Assembly: GCF_036226925.1 (NCBI RefSeq)
Contig: NZ_CP109031.1
Coordinates: 4,960,001-5,024,000 of the forward strand
Direction: 5' to 3'
Origin: Streptomyces sp. NBC_00659
Lineage (GTDB): Bacteria; Actinomycetota; Actinomycetes; Streptomycetales; Streptomycetaceae
Length of the DNA: 64,000 nt
Under the pieces are notes generated by a model. The model saw only the letters and a list, made by a program, of their open reading frames with translations. It was not told the origin of the DNA and did not search any database. A program made the translations under genes and the position numbers. Each line of letters starts with the position of its first letter. The stretch's first letter is position 1. Below, piece after piece: positions 50,706 through 59,303 of the stretch.

Positions 50706-52529
50706 ATGAACGCCGCCTCTCCCGCCCCGCGCCGTGTCCGCGTCCGTTCTCCCGAGCTCGTCGGCAAGGGCGGCTGGCTCAACACCGGCGGGAAGGACCT
50801 GAAGCTCGCCGACTTCCGGGGTCGCGTACTGATCCTGGATTTCTGGACCTTTTGCTGCATCAACTGCCTCCACGTCCTGGACGAGTTGAGGGAACTGGAG
50901 GAGAAGCACCGGGACACCGTCGTCATCGTCGGGGTGCACTCGCCGAAGTTCGTGCACGAGGCGGAGCATCAGGCGGTCGTCGACGCGGTGGAACGCTACG
51001 GGGTGGAGCACCCGGTGCTCGACGACCCGGAGCTCGCGACCTGGAAGCAGTACGCCGTACGGGCCTGGCCGACGCTAGTGGTGATCGATCCCGAGGGATA
51101 TGTCGTCGCCCAGCACGCCGGTGAGGGGCACGCCCATGCCATCGAGCGGCTGGTGGAGGAGCTGGAGGCCGAGCACGCCGCGAAGGGCACCTTGCGGCGC
51201 GGCGACGGGCCGTACGTGGCGCCCGAACCCGAGCCGACCGTGCTGCGCTTCCCGGGCAAGGCGCTCGCTCTGCCGAGCGGCAATCTGCTGGTCAGCGACA
51301 CGACCCGGCATCAGCTGGTGGAGCTGGAGGAGGACGGCGAGACCGTCGTCCGGCGCATCGGATCAGGCGTCCGGGGCTTCGTGGACGGCGGGGCCGACGA
51401 GGCCGGGTTCAGCGAGCCGCAGGGGCTCGCCCTGCTCGGCGAGGGCGCGGTCGTCGTCGCGGACACGGTGAACCACGCGCTGCGCCGGGTCGACCTGGCG
51501 ACCGGCGAGGTCACCACGCTCGCGGGCACCGGGCGCCAGTGGTGGCAGGGCTCGCCGACGTCGGGACCGGCGCGCGAGATCGATCTGTCCTCGCCCTGGG
51601 ACGTGGCCCTGTTCGGCGGGAAGGTCTGGATCGCCATGGCCGGTGTGCACCAGCTGTGGGCGTACGACCCGGAGGCGGGGACCGTGGAGGTCACCGCGGG
51701 CACGAGGAACGAGGGGCTGGTCGACGGACCGGGACCCGAGGCCTGGTTCGCTCAGCCGTCGGGGCTCGCCGCCACCGCCGACCGGCTCTGGCTGGCCGAC
51801 TCCGAGACCTCGGCGCTGCGCTGGGTCGACCCGGACGGGAGCGTGCACACCGCCGTCGGCACCGGGCTCTTCGACTTCGGGCACCGCGACGGGGCCGCCG
51901 GACATGCCTTGCTCCAGCACCCGCTGGGGGTGACAGCGCTGCCCGACGGTTCGGTCGCGGTCAGCGACACGTACAACCACGCGCTGCGCCGGTACGACCC
52001 CTCGACGGGTGAGGTGACCACGCTGGCCACGGATCTGCGGGAGCCGAGCGACGCCGTGCTCGTCGGGGACGACATCGTGGTGGTGGAGTCCGCCCGGCAC
52101 CGGCTCACCCGGCTGCGGCTGCCCGAGGAGGCGGTACGGGTGGAGTCGGTCGCCCACCGCACCCGGCGCGCGGCCACCGAGGTCACCCCCGGAGCCGTCC
52201 GGCTGGACGTGATCTTCCAGGCACCCGCCGGACAGAAACTGGACTCGAGCCACGGCCCGTCCACCCGGCTCCTCGTGTCCGCCACACCGCCGGAGCTCCT
52301 GCTCGCGGGCGAGGGCGCCGGCACCGATCTCTCGCGGACCGTCGAGCTGAACCCCGCCGTCCCGGAGGGCGTGCTGCACGTCTCGGCGATGGCCGCGTCC
52401 TGCGACGACGACCCGGCCGACGAGTACCCGGCCTGCCATGTCCACCAGCAGGACTGGGGCCTGCCGGTCCGCCTCACCGAAGGCGGTGCGGACCGGCTGC
52501 CCCTGGTTCTCGCGGGCATGGACGCCTGA
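50706..52529 (+). CDS. Thioredoxin-like plus NHL-repeat protein (NHLRC2 type)
   Basis: Protein of 607 aa that joins a TlpA-like thioredoxin domain (about 15-150) to a six-bladed NHL beta-propeller (about 175-480) and a C-terminal beta domain (about 490-607). The thioredoxin active site is FWTFCCINCLHVL, with CINC in place of the usual CxxC. Repeated blades read LPSGNLLVSDTTRHQLVELEEDG, GEGAVVVADTVNHALRRVDLATGEVTTLAGTG and LPDGSVAVSDTYNHALRRYDPSTGEVTTLA. No signal peptide is seen, so it is cytoplasmic. The same architecture is found in animal NHLRC2; the substrate is unknown. Confidence 0.9.
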   Translation: MNAASPAPRRVRVRSPELVGKGGWLNTGGKDLKLADFRGRVLILDFWTFCCINCLHVLDELRELEEKHRDTVVIVGVHSPKFVHEAEHQAVVDAVERYGVEHPVLDDPELATWKQYAVRAWPTLVVIDPEGYVVAQHAGEGHAHAIERLVEELEAEHAAKGTLRRGDGPYVAPEPEPTVLRFPGKALALPSGNLLVSDTTRHQLVELEEDGETVVRRIGSGVRGFVDGGADEAGFSEPQGLALLGEGAVVVADTVNHALRRVDLATGEVTTLAGTGRQWWQGSPTSGPAREIDLSSPWDVALFGGKVWIAMAGVHQLWAYDPEAGTVEVTAGTRNEGLVDGPGPEAWFAQPSGLAATADRLWLADSETSALRWVDPDGSVHTAVGTGLFDFGHRDGAAGHALLQHPLGVTALPDGSVAVSDTYNHALRRYDPSTGEVTTLATDLREPSDAVLVGDDIVVVESARHRLTRLRLPEEAVRVESVAHRTRRAATEVTPGAVRLDVIFQAPAGQKLDSSHGPSTRLLVSATPPELLLAGEGAGTDLSRTVELNPAVPEGVLHVSAMAASCDDDPADEYPACHVHQQDWGLPVRLTEGGADRLPLVLAGMDA

Positions 52530-52535
52530 ACCGGC

Positions 52536-52781
52536 TCACACGCCGTAGCCGTCCGAGTAGCCGTCACGGCGGCGCCGGTCGTCGTCCACGACGGTCGCGG
52601 TCGGCGGTACGACGACGCGCCTGCGCCGCGCGATGCTGCTGAAGGTCGTCACGCCGATCAGTCCGACGATCATGAGGATCACGCCGACGAGGTGAAGGTT
52701 GACCCCCTGCATGTGCCAGTCGGTCGCGAACGTGAGGATCGCCCCCGAGGCGATCAGGATGATGCATCCGCCCAGGCCCAT
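52536..52781 (-). CDS. Small two-helix membrane protein (DUF6458 type)
   Basis: Membrane protein of 81 aa. Two hydrophobic helices (GLGGCIILIASGAILTFATD and VNLHLVGVILMIVGLIGVTTF) are separated by a WHMQG turn, followed by a basic, Arg/Asp-rich cytoplasmic tail (SIARRRRVVVPPTATVVDDDRRRRDG). AGGAG lies 8 nt before the ATG at 52781. This small family is common in actinobacteria and has no known function. It is convergent with the NHL gene, 6 bp apart. Confidence 0.82.
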   Translation of the reverse strand: MGLGGCIILIASGAILTFATDWHMQGVNLHLVGVILMIVGLIGVTTFSSIARRRRVVVPPTATVVDDDRRRRDGYSDGYGV

Positions 52782-52931
52782 GGGTGTCGTCTCCTTGGAA
52801 TAGCAACTCCGAGTCGTTCCGGACGCGTTCCGGGTACCCGGGACCTCGCGGGACATGCGGAGGCGGACGCTCACACGAAACGGCACGCCGTCGTCGCCGA
52901 CGGCGTGCCGTTGTCCCTCCCGCCCGAGGGG

Positions 52932-54227
52932 CTACCCCTCCAGGAACGCCACCAACGCGTTGGCCAGCAGGAACGGGTCGTCGGCGGCGCAGAGTTCGCG
53001 GGCGCTGTGCATGGACAGGATGGCCACGCCGATGTCGACCGTTTTGATGCCGTGCCGTGCCGCCGTGATGGGGCCGATGGTGGTGCCGCAGGGCATGGAG
53101 TTGTTGGAGACGAAGGACTGGAACGGCACGCCGGCCTTCTCGCAGGCGGCGGCGAACACGGAGCGGCCCGAACCGTCGGTGGCGTAGCGGTTGTTGACGT
53201 TCACCTTGAGGATGGGGCCGCCGCCCGCGCGCGGGTGGTGCGTCGGGTCGTGCCGCTCGGCATAGTTGGGGTGCACGGCGTGGCCGGTGTCGCAGGAGAG
53301 ACAGACGGTGCCGGCGAAGGCGCGTGCCCGGTCCTCGTAGGAACCGCCGCGGGCGAAGACAGAACGTTCCAGCACACTTCCGAGCAGCGGTCCGTCGGCG
53401 CCGGTGTCGCTCTGCGAGCCGTTCTCCTCGTGGTCGAAGGCGGCGAGGACCGGGATGTACGACAGTCCGGGGTCGGCCGCCGCGACCGCCGCCAGCGCGG
53501 CCGTGGCCGCGTGCACGGACAGCAGGTTGTCCATGCGCGGCCCGGCGAGCAGTTCGTTGTCGCGGCCCAGGTAGGCGGGGCGCTCGATGGAGTGGGTCAT
53601 CAGGTCCCAGCCGGTGACCTCGCCCGCGGGCAGCCCCGACTCCTCCTCCAGGAAGGCGATCAGATCGCCCTCGCGGGCGTCGCCGAGTCCCCAGACGGGC
53701 TGGAGGTGGCGCTGCTTGTCGAGCTTGAGCCCTTCGCTGCTGACGGAACGGTCCAGGTGGATGGCGAGCTGCGGCACACGCAGCAGGGCGCGGTCGACGT
53801 TGACCAGACGGGTCGAGCCGTCGCGCAGTGACAGGCGTCCGGCCAGGCCGAGGTCGCGGTCGAGCCAGGAGTTCAGCAGCGGGCCGCCGTAGATCTCCAC
53901 GGCGACCTGGCGCCAGCCGTGCGCGCCGGTGTCGGGCAGGGGCTTGACCCGCAGGTTCGGGGAGTCGGTGTGCGCGCCGATGATCCGGAACGGAGTGTGC
54001 GGCTCGGCGCCCTCGGGCACGTACCAGGCGATGATCGCCCCTCCGCGCAGCACGTACTTCCCGCCGCTGCTCCCGTCCCACGCGTCGGTCTCGGCGACCT
54101 GACGGAACCCGGCCTTCTCCAGCCGCTCGGCGGCGGTCGCCACGGCGTGGTACGGCGTCGGGCTCGCCGCGAGGAAGGACATGAGGTCGTCGGTGTGGCC
54201 GCGGTCGAAGCGGGTGGGTGCACTCAT
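52932..54227 (-). CDS. M18-family aspartyl aminopeptidase
   Basis: Dinuclear zinc aminopeptidase of 431 aa that removes N-terminal acidic residues. Typical parts are SFLAASPTPYHAVATAAERLEKAGF at the N-terminus and RIIGAHTDSPNLRVKP with the first metal His/Asp. RDNELLAGPRMDNLLSVHAA, AFDHEENGSQSDTGADGPLL with the catalytic Glu pair, and SCDTGHAVHPNYAERHDPTHHP follow. At the C-terminus VSNNSMPCGTTIGPITAARHGIKTVDIGVAILSMHSARE has the last metal His. The length matches the bacterial ApeB type. It is cytosolic with no signal peptide. Confidence 0.95.
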   Translation of the reverse strand: MSAPTRFDRGHTDDLMSFLAASPTPYHAVATAAERLEKAGFRQVAETDAWDGSSGGKYVLRGGAIIAWYVPEGAEPHTPFRIIGAHTDSPNLRVKPLPDTGAHGWRQVAVEIYGGPLLNSWLDRDLGLAGRLSLRDGSTRLVNVDRALLRVPQLAIHLDRSVSSEGLKLDKQRHLQPVWGLGDAREGDLIAFLEEESGLPAGEVTGWDLMTHSIERPAYLGRDNELLAGPRMDNLLSVHAATAALAAVAAADPGLSYIPVLAAFDHEENGSQSDTGADGPLLGSVLERSVFARGGSYEDRARAFAGTVCLSCDTGHAVHPNYAERHDPTHHPRAGGGPILKVNVNNRYATDGSGRSVFAAACEKAGVPFQSFVSNNSMPCGTTIGPITAARHGIKTVDIGVAILSMHSARELCAADDPFLLANALVAFLEG

Positions 54228-54246
54228 GGGTTCACCTTAACGACGC

Positions 54247-54284
54247 ACGAGGGCCCGCTCCCGGGGTTGGGAACGGGCCCTCGT
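54247..54284. terminator. Hairpin terminator after the FadE-type gene
   Basis: ACGAGGGCCCG (54247-54257) pairs with CGGGCCCTCGT (54274-54284), an 11-bp GC-rich stem. It lies 98 bp downstream of the acyl-CoA dehydrogenase stop and just upstream of the aminopeptidase start, separating the two minus-strand genes. Confidence 0.8.
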
Positions 54285-54381
54285 AAGGGGGATGTGAAGG
54301 GCGGACACCTCGGGACACCTGAACGCGGGGAACAGGTGCCCGGGCAGGTGCCCGCCCGTCGGAGGAGGGGCCGGCGGGCTC

Positions 54382-56208
54382 TTAGAAGGCGGCCTCGTCC
54401 AGCTCCATCAGGTCCAGGTCGACGCCCTCGGCGAGCTTGCGGGCACCGGTGACGCCCGGCAGCACGTTGGCGGCGAAGAACTTCGCGGCCGCGATCTTGC
54501 CGGTGTAGAAGGCCTTGTCCTTGGCGGAGGCGGTCTCCAGCTTCTCCGCGGCCACGGCGGCACCGCGCAGCAGCAGATAGCCGACGACCACGTCACCGGA
54601 GGCCATCAGGAGGCGGGTGGTGTTGAGGCCCACCTTGTAGATGTTCTTGACGTCCTGCTCGGTGGCGGCGAGGTCGGTCAGCATCAGGCCGACGATGGCC
54701 TCCAGCTCGACGGCGGCCTTGGCGAGCTGCTCGCGGGCGGCGGACAGCTCCTCGCCGCCCGTGCCGATGGCCAGGAACTTCTTGATGTCCTCGGCGAGGG
54801 TGTTCAGGGCCGCGCCCTGGTTGCGGACGATCTTCCGGAAGAAGAAGTCCTGGCCCTGGATCGCGGTGGTGCCCTCGTACAGGGTGTCGATCTTGGCGTC
54901 GCGGATGTACTGCTCGATCGGGTACTCCTGCAGGAAGCCGGAGCCGCCGAAGATCTGGAGCGACTGGGCGAGCAGCTCGTAGCCCTTCTCGGAGCCGTAG
55001 CCCTTCACGATCGGCAGGAGGAGGTCGTTCATGGCCTCGGCGGCGGCGGTGTCCTCGCCGGCGGCCTCCAGGACCTGGATCTCGTCCTGGACCGCGGCGG
55101 TGTGCAGGACCAGGGCGCGCATGCCCTCGGCGTACGCCTTCTGGGTCATGAGCGAGCGGCGCACGTCCGGGTGGTGCGTGATGGTGACCTTGGGCGCGGC
55201 CTTGTCCATGAAGTCGGCCAGGTCGGTGCCCTGGACGCGCTCCTTGGCGTACTCCAGCGCGTTCAGGTAGCCGGTCGACAGCGTGGAGATGGCCTTCGTG
55301 CCGACCATCATGCGGGCGAACTCGATGATGCGGAACATCTGGCGGATGCCGTCGTGCTTGTCGCCGATCAGCCAGCCCTTGGCGGGGTGGCGGTCGCCGA
55401 AGGTCATCTCGCAGGTGTTGGAGGCCTTGAGGCCCATCTTGTGCTCGACGTTCGTCGCATACGCGCCGTTGCGCTCGCCCAGCTCGCCGGTCTCGAAGTC
55501 GAACTCGTACTTCGGGACGAGGAAGAGGGACAGGCCCTTGGTGCCGGGGCCGTGGCCCTCGGGGCGGGCGAGGACGTAGTGGAGGATGTTCTCCTCCATG
55601 TCGTGCTCACCGGAGGTGATGAAGCGCTTCACGCCCTCGATGTGCCAGGAGCCGTCGTCCTGCTGGATCGCCTTGGTGCGGCCGGCGCCCACGTCGGAGC
55701 CGGCGTCCGGCTCGGTGAGCACCATGGTGGAGCCCCAGCGCTTCTCGACGGCCATCGTCGCGATGTGCTTCTGGACGTCGTTGCCCTCCTCGAAGAGGAT
55801 GCCCGCGAACGCGGGGCCGCTGGAGTACATCCAGACCGCCGGGTTCGCGCCGAGGATCAGCTCCGCGTAGGCCCAGATCAGGGAGCGGGGCGAGGTGGAG
55901 CCGCCGATCTCCTCGGGCACGCCGAGACGCCAGTACTCGGAGTCCATGAACGCCTTGTACGACTTCTTGAAGGAAGCCGGGACCGGCGCGGTGTTGGTCT
56001 CGGGGTCGAAAACAGGGGGGTTGCGGTCGGCGTCCGCGAAGGACTCGGCAAGCTCGTTCTCCGAGAGGCGGGTCAGCTCCTCCAGGATGCTCTTGGCGGT
56101 GTCCGTGTCCATTTCCGCGAACGGGCCGGTGCCGTACAGCTTGTCGCGCCCGAGCACCTCGAAGAGGTTGAACTCGATGTCGCGGAGATTCGACTTGTAG
56201 TGCCCCAT
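54382..56208 (-). CDS. Long acyl-CoA dehydrogenase (FadE type, about 600 aa)
   Basis: FAD enzyme of 608 aa for the first step of fatty acid beta-oxidation. An N-terminal extension ([20 protein letters not shown]) precedes the ACAD core: [43 protein letters not shown] (flavin contact), [11 protein letters not shown], and [36 protein letters not shown] with the catalytic Glu in YEGTT. The last about 130 residues are the extra C-terminal domain of this subfamily (acyl-CoA dehydrogenase plus C-terminal domain, as in DmdC and FadE5). The start is the ATG at 56208 with GGAG 8 nt upstream. Two TACC.GC.AGTA motifs stand in the promoter. Confidence 0.94.
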   Translation of the reverse strand: MGHYKSNLRDIEFNLFEVLGRDKLYGTGPFAEMDTDTAKSILEELTRLSENELAESFADADRNPPVFDPETNTAPVPASFKKSYKAFMDSEYWRLGVPEEIGGSTSPRSLIWAYAELILGANPAVWMYSSGPAFAGILFEEGNDVQKHIATMAVEKRWGSTMVLTEPDAGSDVGAGRTKAIQQDDGSWHIEGVKRFITSGEHDMEENILHYVLARPEGHGPGTKGLSLFLVPKYEFDFETGELGERNGAYATNVEHKMGLKASNTCEMTFGDRHPAKGWLIGDKHDGIRQMFRIIEFARMMVGTKAISTLSTGYLNALEYAKERVQGTDLADFMDKAAPKVTITHHPDVRRSLMTQKAYAEGMRALVLHTAAVQDEIQVLEAAGEDTAAAEAMNDLLLPIVKGYGSEKGYELLAQSLQIFGGSGFLQEYPIEQYIRDAKIDTLYEGTTAIQGQDFFFRKIVRNQGAALNTLAEDIKKFLAIGTGGEELSAAREQLAKAAVELEAIVGLMLTDLAATEQDVKNIYKVGLNTTRLLMASGDVVVGYLLLRGAAVAAEKLETASAKDKAFYTGKIAAAKFFAANVLPGVTGARKLAEGVDLDLMELDEAAF

Positions 56209-56263
56209 GGCGACGGCTCCGTAAGGGATCGGCGAGGCACTGACTCCTCGCATATTTGTCACG

Positions 56264-56300
56264 TACCAGCAAGTAGCTACGATGATGCTACCCGCCAGTA
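56264..56300. promoter_or_regulatory. Tandem 12-bp palindromic motifs before the FadE-type gene
   Basis: TACCAGCAAGTA (56264-56275) and TACCCGCCAGTA (56289-56300) share the pattern TACC-M-GC-M-AGTA, with pseudo-palindromic TAC..GC..GTA symmetry, and start 25 bp apart. They lie 56-92 bp upstream of the FadE-type start in an AT-rich segment, as expected for a fatty-acid-responsive TetR or FadR-like operator. They also lie 51 bp before the divergent SseB-like gene. Confidence 0.6.
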
Positions 56301-56350
56301 ATAAGAAGCAACCCCGGGTAGGCCATATGTGGCCCACTACTCTTTGACGC

Positions 56351-56842
56351 ATGTACGGCTACGAGCAGAACGCAGGCGCCCAGCAGGGGTACGTCCCGCC
56401 GCAGCAGCAGATGCCCGGCCAGATGCCGGACGGGCAGATGTCCGGCGGGTACGGCCAGCAGCCGCCCCTGTATCCCGAGCCGTCCCCGCCGTCCCTGCCG
56501 GACGCGGTCCGGGCGTTCACCACGGGCGCCATGGCGGCCGAGGACTTCCAGCAGGTCTTCGCCACCTCGAAGGTCTACTGCCCGCGCGGCGACAACCCCG
56601 GATTCCTCGCGCTGCACAACACCCAGCAGCCTGTCATCCCGATGTTCAGCTCGCTCAAGGAGCTGCGCCGGTACGCGGGCAAGGAGTCCAAGTACTTCGT
56701 GATCACCGGAGCCGAGGTGATCGACCTGCTGCCCACGGGCTACGGCTTCGTGATCGACATGGAGGGCAAGCACCGCATGGTCTTCGACGCGAAGGCCGTG
56801 GAGCAGATGGTGGACTTCGCGATGCGCCGTATGTACGGCTGA
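56351..56842 (+). CDS. SseB-like family protein
   Basis: Protein of 163 aa. The N-terminal 50 residues are Gln/Gly/Pro/Met-rich and probably disordered ([17 protein letters not shown]). The rest (about 50-163) is a compact SseB-type domain: [95 protein letters not shown]. The function in actinobacteria is unknown; related domains are linked to type III secretion only in enterobacteria. It is divergent from the FadE-type gene and is followed by a hairpin. Confidence 0.83.
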   Translation: MYGYEQNAGAQQGYVPPQQQMPGQMPDGQMSGGYGQQPPLYPEPSPPSLPDAVRAFTTGAMAAEDFQQVFATSKVYCPRGDNPGFLALHNTQQPVIPMFSSLKELRRYAGKESKYFVITGAEVIDLLPTGYGFVIDMEGKHRMVFDAKAVEQMVDFAMRRMYG

Positions 56843-56931
56843 CGGTCCGCCGCGGGTGCCCCGGCGCCCTGGTGTCCCGGCGCCCCGGCGCCCCGGTGTC
56901 CGCTCGACCGGATGCCTCTCGAACCTGTGCC

Positions 56932-56955
56932 GCCCGGAGGGAATGCCCTCCGGGC
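56932..56955. terminator. Hairpin terminator after the SseB-like gene
   Basis: GCCCGGAGGG-AATG-CCCTCCGGGC: a perfect 10-bp stem with a four-base loop, 90 bp after the stop and 67 bp before the pirin start. Confidence 0.8.
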
Positions 56956-57021
56956 GCGCGTCGTTACGGGTAGCAGAAAGTTCAACCCTCAACTAAACTC
57001 GAAGCACAAGGAGGTACCGAC

Positions 57022-57993
57022 ATGCCCGCAGTGACTGTCGAGAACCCGCTGGCCCTGCCCCGTGTGGCCGCGCCGTCCGACGCGGTGGACCGTCCCGTGC
57101 TCACCGTGACGACCGCGCCCCAGGGCTTCGAGGGCGAGGGTTTCCCGGTCCGCCGCGCGTTCGCCGGGATCAACTACCGGCACCTGGACCCGTTCATCAT
57201 GATGGACCAGATGGGTGAGGTGGAGTACGCGCCGGGCGAGCCGAAGGGCACCCCCTGGCACCCCCACCGCGGCTTCGAGACCGTGACCTACATCATCGAC
57301 GGCATCTTCGACCACCAGGACTCCAACGGTGGCGGCGGCACGATCACCAACGGCGACACCCAGTGGATGACGGCCGGGTCCGGCCTGCTCCACATCGAGG
57401 CGCCGCCGGAGCACCTGGTGATGTCGGGCGGCCTCTTCCACGGGCTCCAGCTGTGGGTGAACCTGCCGGCCAAGGACAAGATGATGGCCCCGAGGTACCA
57501 GGACATCCGGGGCGGCACCGTGCAGCTGCTCAGCACCCCGGACGGCGGCGCGCTCCTGCGGGTCATCGCCGGTGAGCTCGACGGACACCAGGGACCGGGC
57601 ATCACGCACACCCCGATCACCATGGTCCACGCCACACTGCGGCCCGGCGCCGAGATCACCCTGCCGTGGCGCGAGGACTTCAACGGCCTCGCCTACGTGC
57701 TGGCCGGACGCGGCAGCGTGGGCGCGGACCGCCGCCCGGTCCACACCGGCCAGACCGCCGTCTTCGGCACGGGCTCCTCGCTGACCGTCCGGGCCGACGA
57801 GAAGCAGGACTCCAACACGCCCGAACTGGAGGTCGTGCTGCTCGGAGGGCAGCCGATCCGTGAGCCGATGGCCCACTACGGCCCGTTCGTGATGAACACC
57901 CGCGACGAGCTCCAGCAGGCTTTCGAGGACTTCCAGAAGGGCCGCCTGGGGACGATCCCGGCGGTGCACGGGATGTCGGAGGGCGGGCTGTAG
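57022..57993 (+). CDS. Pirin family protein
   Basis: Bicupin of 323 aa. The N-terminal cupin has FAGINYRHLDPFIMMDQMGEVEYAPGEPKGTPWHPHRGFETVTYIIDGIFDHQDSNGGGGTI, providing the metal-binding His residues (HPHRGFE) and, further on, SGLLHIEAPPE. The C-terminal cupin (about 190-290) has HATLRPGAEITLPW and GQTAVFGTGSSLTV. Some pirins act as quercetin 2,3-dioxygenases and others as redox-sensitive regulators; which applies here is unknown. AAGGAGGT lies 7 nt before the ATG. A strong terminator follows. Confidence 0.92.
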   Translation: MPAVTVENPLALPRVAAPSDAVDRPVLTVTTAPQGFEGEGFPVRRAFAGINYRHLDPFIMMDQMGEVEYAPGEPKGTPWHPHRGFETVTYIIDGIFDHQDSNGGGGTITNGDTQWMTAGSGLLHIEAPPEHLVMSGGLFHGLQLWVNLPAKDKMMAPRYQDIRGGTVQLLSTPDGGALLRVIAGELDGHQGPGITHTPITMVHATLRPGAEITLPWREDFNGLAYVLAGRGSVGADRRPVHTGQTAVFGTGSSLTVRADEKQDSNTPELEVVLLGGQPIREPMAHYGPFVMNTRDELQQAFEDFQKGRLGTIPAVHGMSEGGL

Positions 57994-58055
57994 GCCTTCC
58001 CGCCCCCGGGCCTGGCCTGGGTCCTCCGGGGCCCTCGTGAAGGACAGCGCTCGCG

Positions 58056-58087
58056 GAAGCCCCGTCCGGTCCGCCGGACGGGGCTTC
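58056..58087. terminator. Hairpin terminator after the pirin gene
   Basis: GAAGCCCCGTCCGG (58056-58069) pairs perfectly with CCGGACGGGGCTTC (58074-58087), loop TCCG. It starts 62 bp after the pirin stop. Confidence 0.9.
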
Positions 58088-58181
58088 GCCGTGCGCCGTG
58101 CGCCGGGGGTTCCTCGCGGGATTCTCCCCCGTTCGGACTCCCCGGAGCGCCGGTCCGGCTGACGCATGGTCAGCTGGCGGG

Positions 58182-59303
58182 GTGCAGCTACTCCCCGAGG
58201 GTGTCCGGCGGTTGGCGGCCTGGTGTGTCGTGATCCTGCTGGCCGCCGGGGTCGGATGGGTGGGGGTCCTGCTGTGCGGGGAGTTCCGTACGGCGGTGGT
58301 GCCGGTGCTGCTCGCGCTGCTCGGGACCGCGCTGCTCGGACCGCTGTACCGGCGGATGGTCAAGGCGCGGATCAACCGCTCGCTCGCCGCCGCCCTGACC
58401 TGTGTCGCGGTGGCCGTCGTGGTCGGCGGCGCCGTCTACGTCGTCGTCGCCGCGCTCTTCCACACCGGCTCCCAGATCGTGTCCTCGCTCCGGCAGGCCT
58501 CGCGTTCCGTCGCCGAGCACTTCGGCGCGGCGGGCACCTCGCTCGACGACATCGCCGCCAACTCCAAGGACCTGCTGGCCAAGTTCGGCGGCACGGCCGC
58601 GTCCAACGTCGTCAGCGGCGTCAGTGTCGTGGCCGAGACCCTCGCCATGTGTTTCCTCGCCCTGCTGCTCGTTTTCTTCTTCCTGCGCGACTCGCACAAG
58701 GTGGCCGGATCACTGCGGTCGCTCGCGCCCCGGGGGACCGCCGACGTCGTCGAGGCCATGGCCCGGCGCGCCTACGCGGCCGTCGAGGGCTTCATGCGCG
58801 GGACGACGATCATCGCGCTCATCGACGCCCTCTGCATCACCGTCGGACTCCTGGTCCTGCGCGTCCCGGGCGCCGTCGGACTCGGCGCGCTGGTCTTCGT
58901 GGGGGCGTACATCCCGTATCTCGGCGCGTTCCTCTCCGGCGCGGTGGCCGTCCTGGTGGCGCTCGCCGACCGGGGGTTCGTCATCGCCCTGTGGACGCTC
59001 GGGCTCGTGCTCGCGATCCAGATGCTGGAGGGATACGGCCTCCAGCCGATGATCCAGAGCCGGCAGGTGCAGATGCACCCGGCGGTGGTGCTGCTCGCGA
59101 TCACGGCGGGCGCCTCCGTGGCGGGCGTCCTCGGCATGCTGCTCGCCGTCCCCCTGACGGCGGCGGCCTTCGGCGTCCTGCACGAACTCCGTGTGCGCTA
59201 CGAGCCGGAAGGACCGGACGGGCCGCCGCCGGGGCCGGAAGGACCGGGCACACCCGGATTCCCCGGAGTGCCGGGAGCGCCGGGACCGTCCGCGGATTCG
59301 TAG
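58182..59303 (+). CDS. AI-2E family (TqsA/PerM-like) membrane protein
   Basis: Polytopic membrane protein of about 373 aa. Hydrophobic segments include AAWCVVILLAAGVGWVGVLL, VVPVLLALLGTALLGPLY, ALTCVAVAVVVGGAVYVVVAAL, LAMCFLALLLVFFFLRD, GAVGLGALVFVGAYIPYLGAFLSGAVAVLVAL and VVLLAITAGASVAGVLGMLLAVPLTAA. The PYLGAFLSG and QSRQVQMHPAVVLLA blocks are family marks. The last about 30 residues are a collagen-like Gly-Pro-rich tail (GPDGPPPGPEGPGTPGFPG). The start is uncertain: GTG 58182 is used and GTG 58098 is in frame. Its 3' end overlaps the convergent phosphatase gene by about 106 bp. Confidence 0.87.
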   Translation: MQLLPEGVRRLAAWCVVILLAAGVGWVGVLLCGEFRTAVVPVLLALLGTALLGPLYRRMVKARINRSLAAALTCVAVAVVVGGAVYVVVAALFHTGSQIVSSLRQASRSVAEHFGAAGTSLDDIAANSKDLLAKFGGTAASNVVSGVSVVAETLAMCFLALLLVFFFLRDSHKVAGSLRSLAPRGTADVVEAMARRAYAAVEGFMRGTTIIALIDALCITVGLLVLRVPGAVGLGALVFVGAYIPYLGAFLSGAVAVLVALADRGFVIALWTLGLVLAIQMLEGYGLQPMIQSRQVQMHPAVVLLAITAGASVAGVLGMLLAVPLTAAAFGVLHELRVRYEPEGPDGPPPGPEGPGTPGFPGVPGAPGPSADS

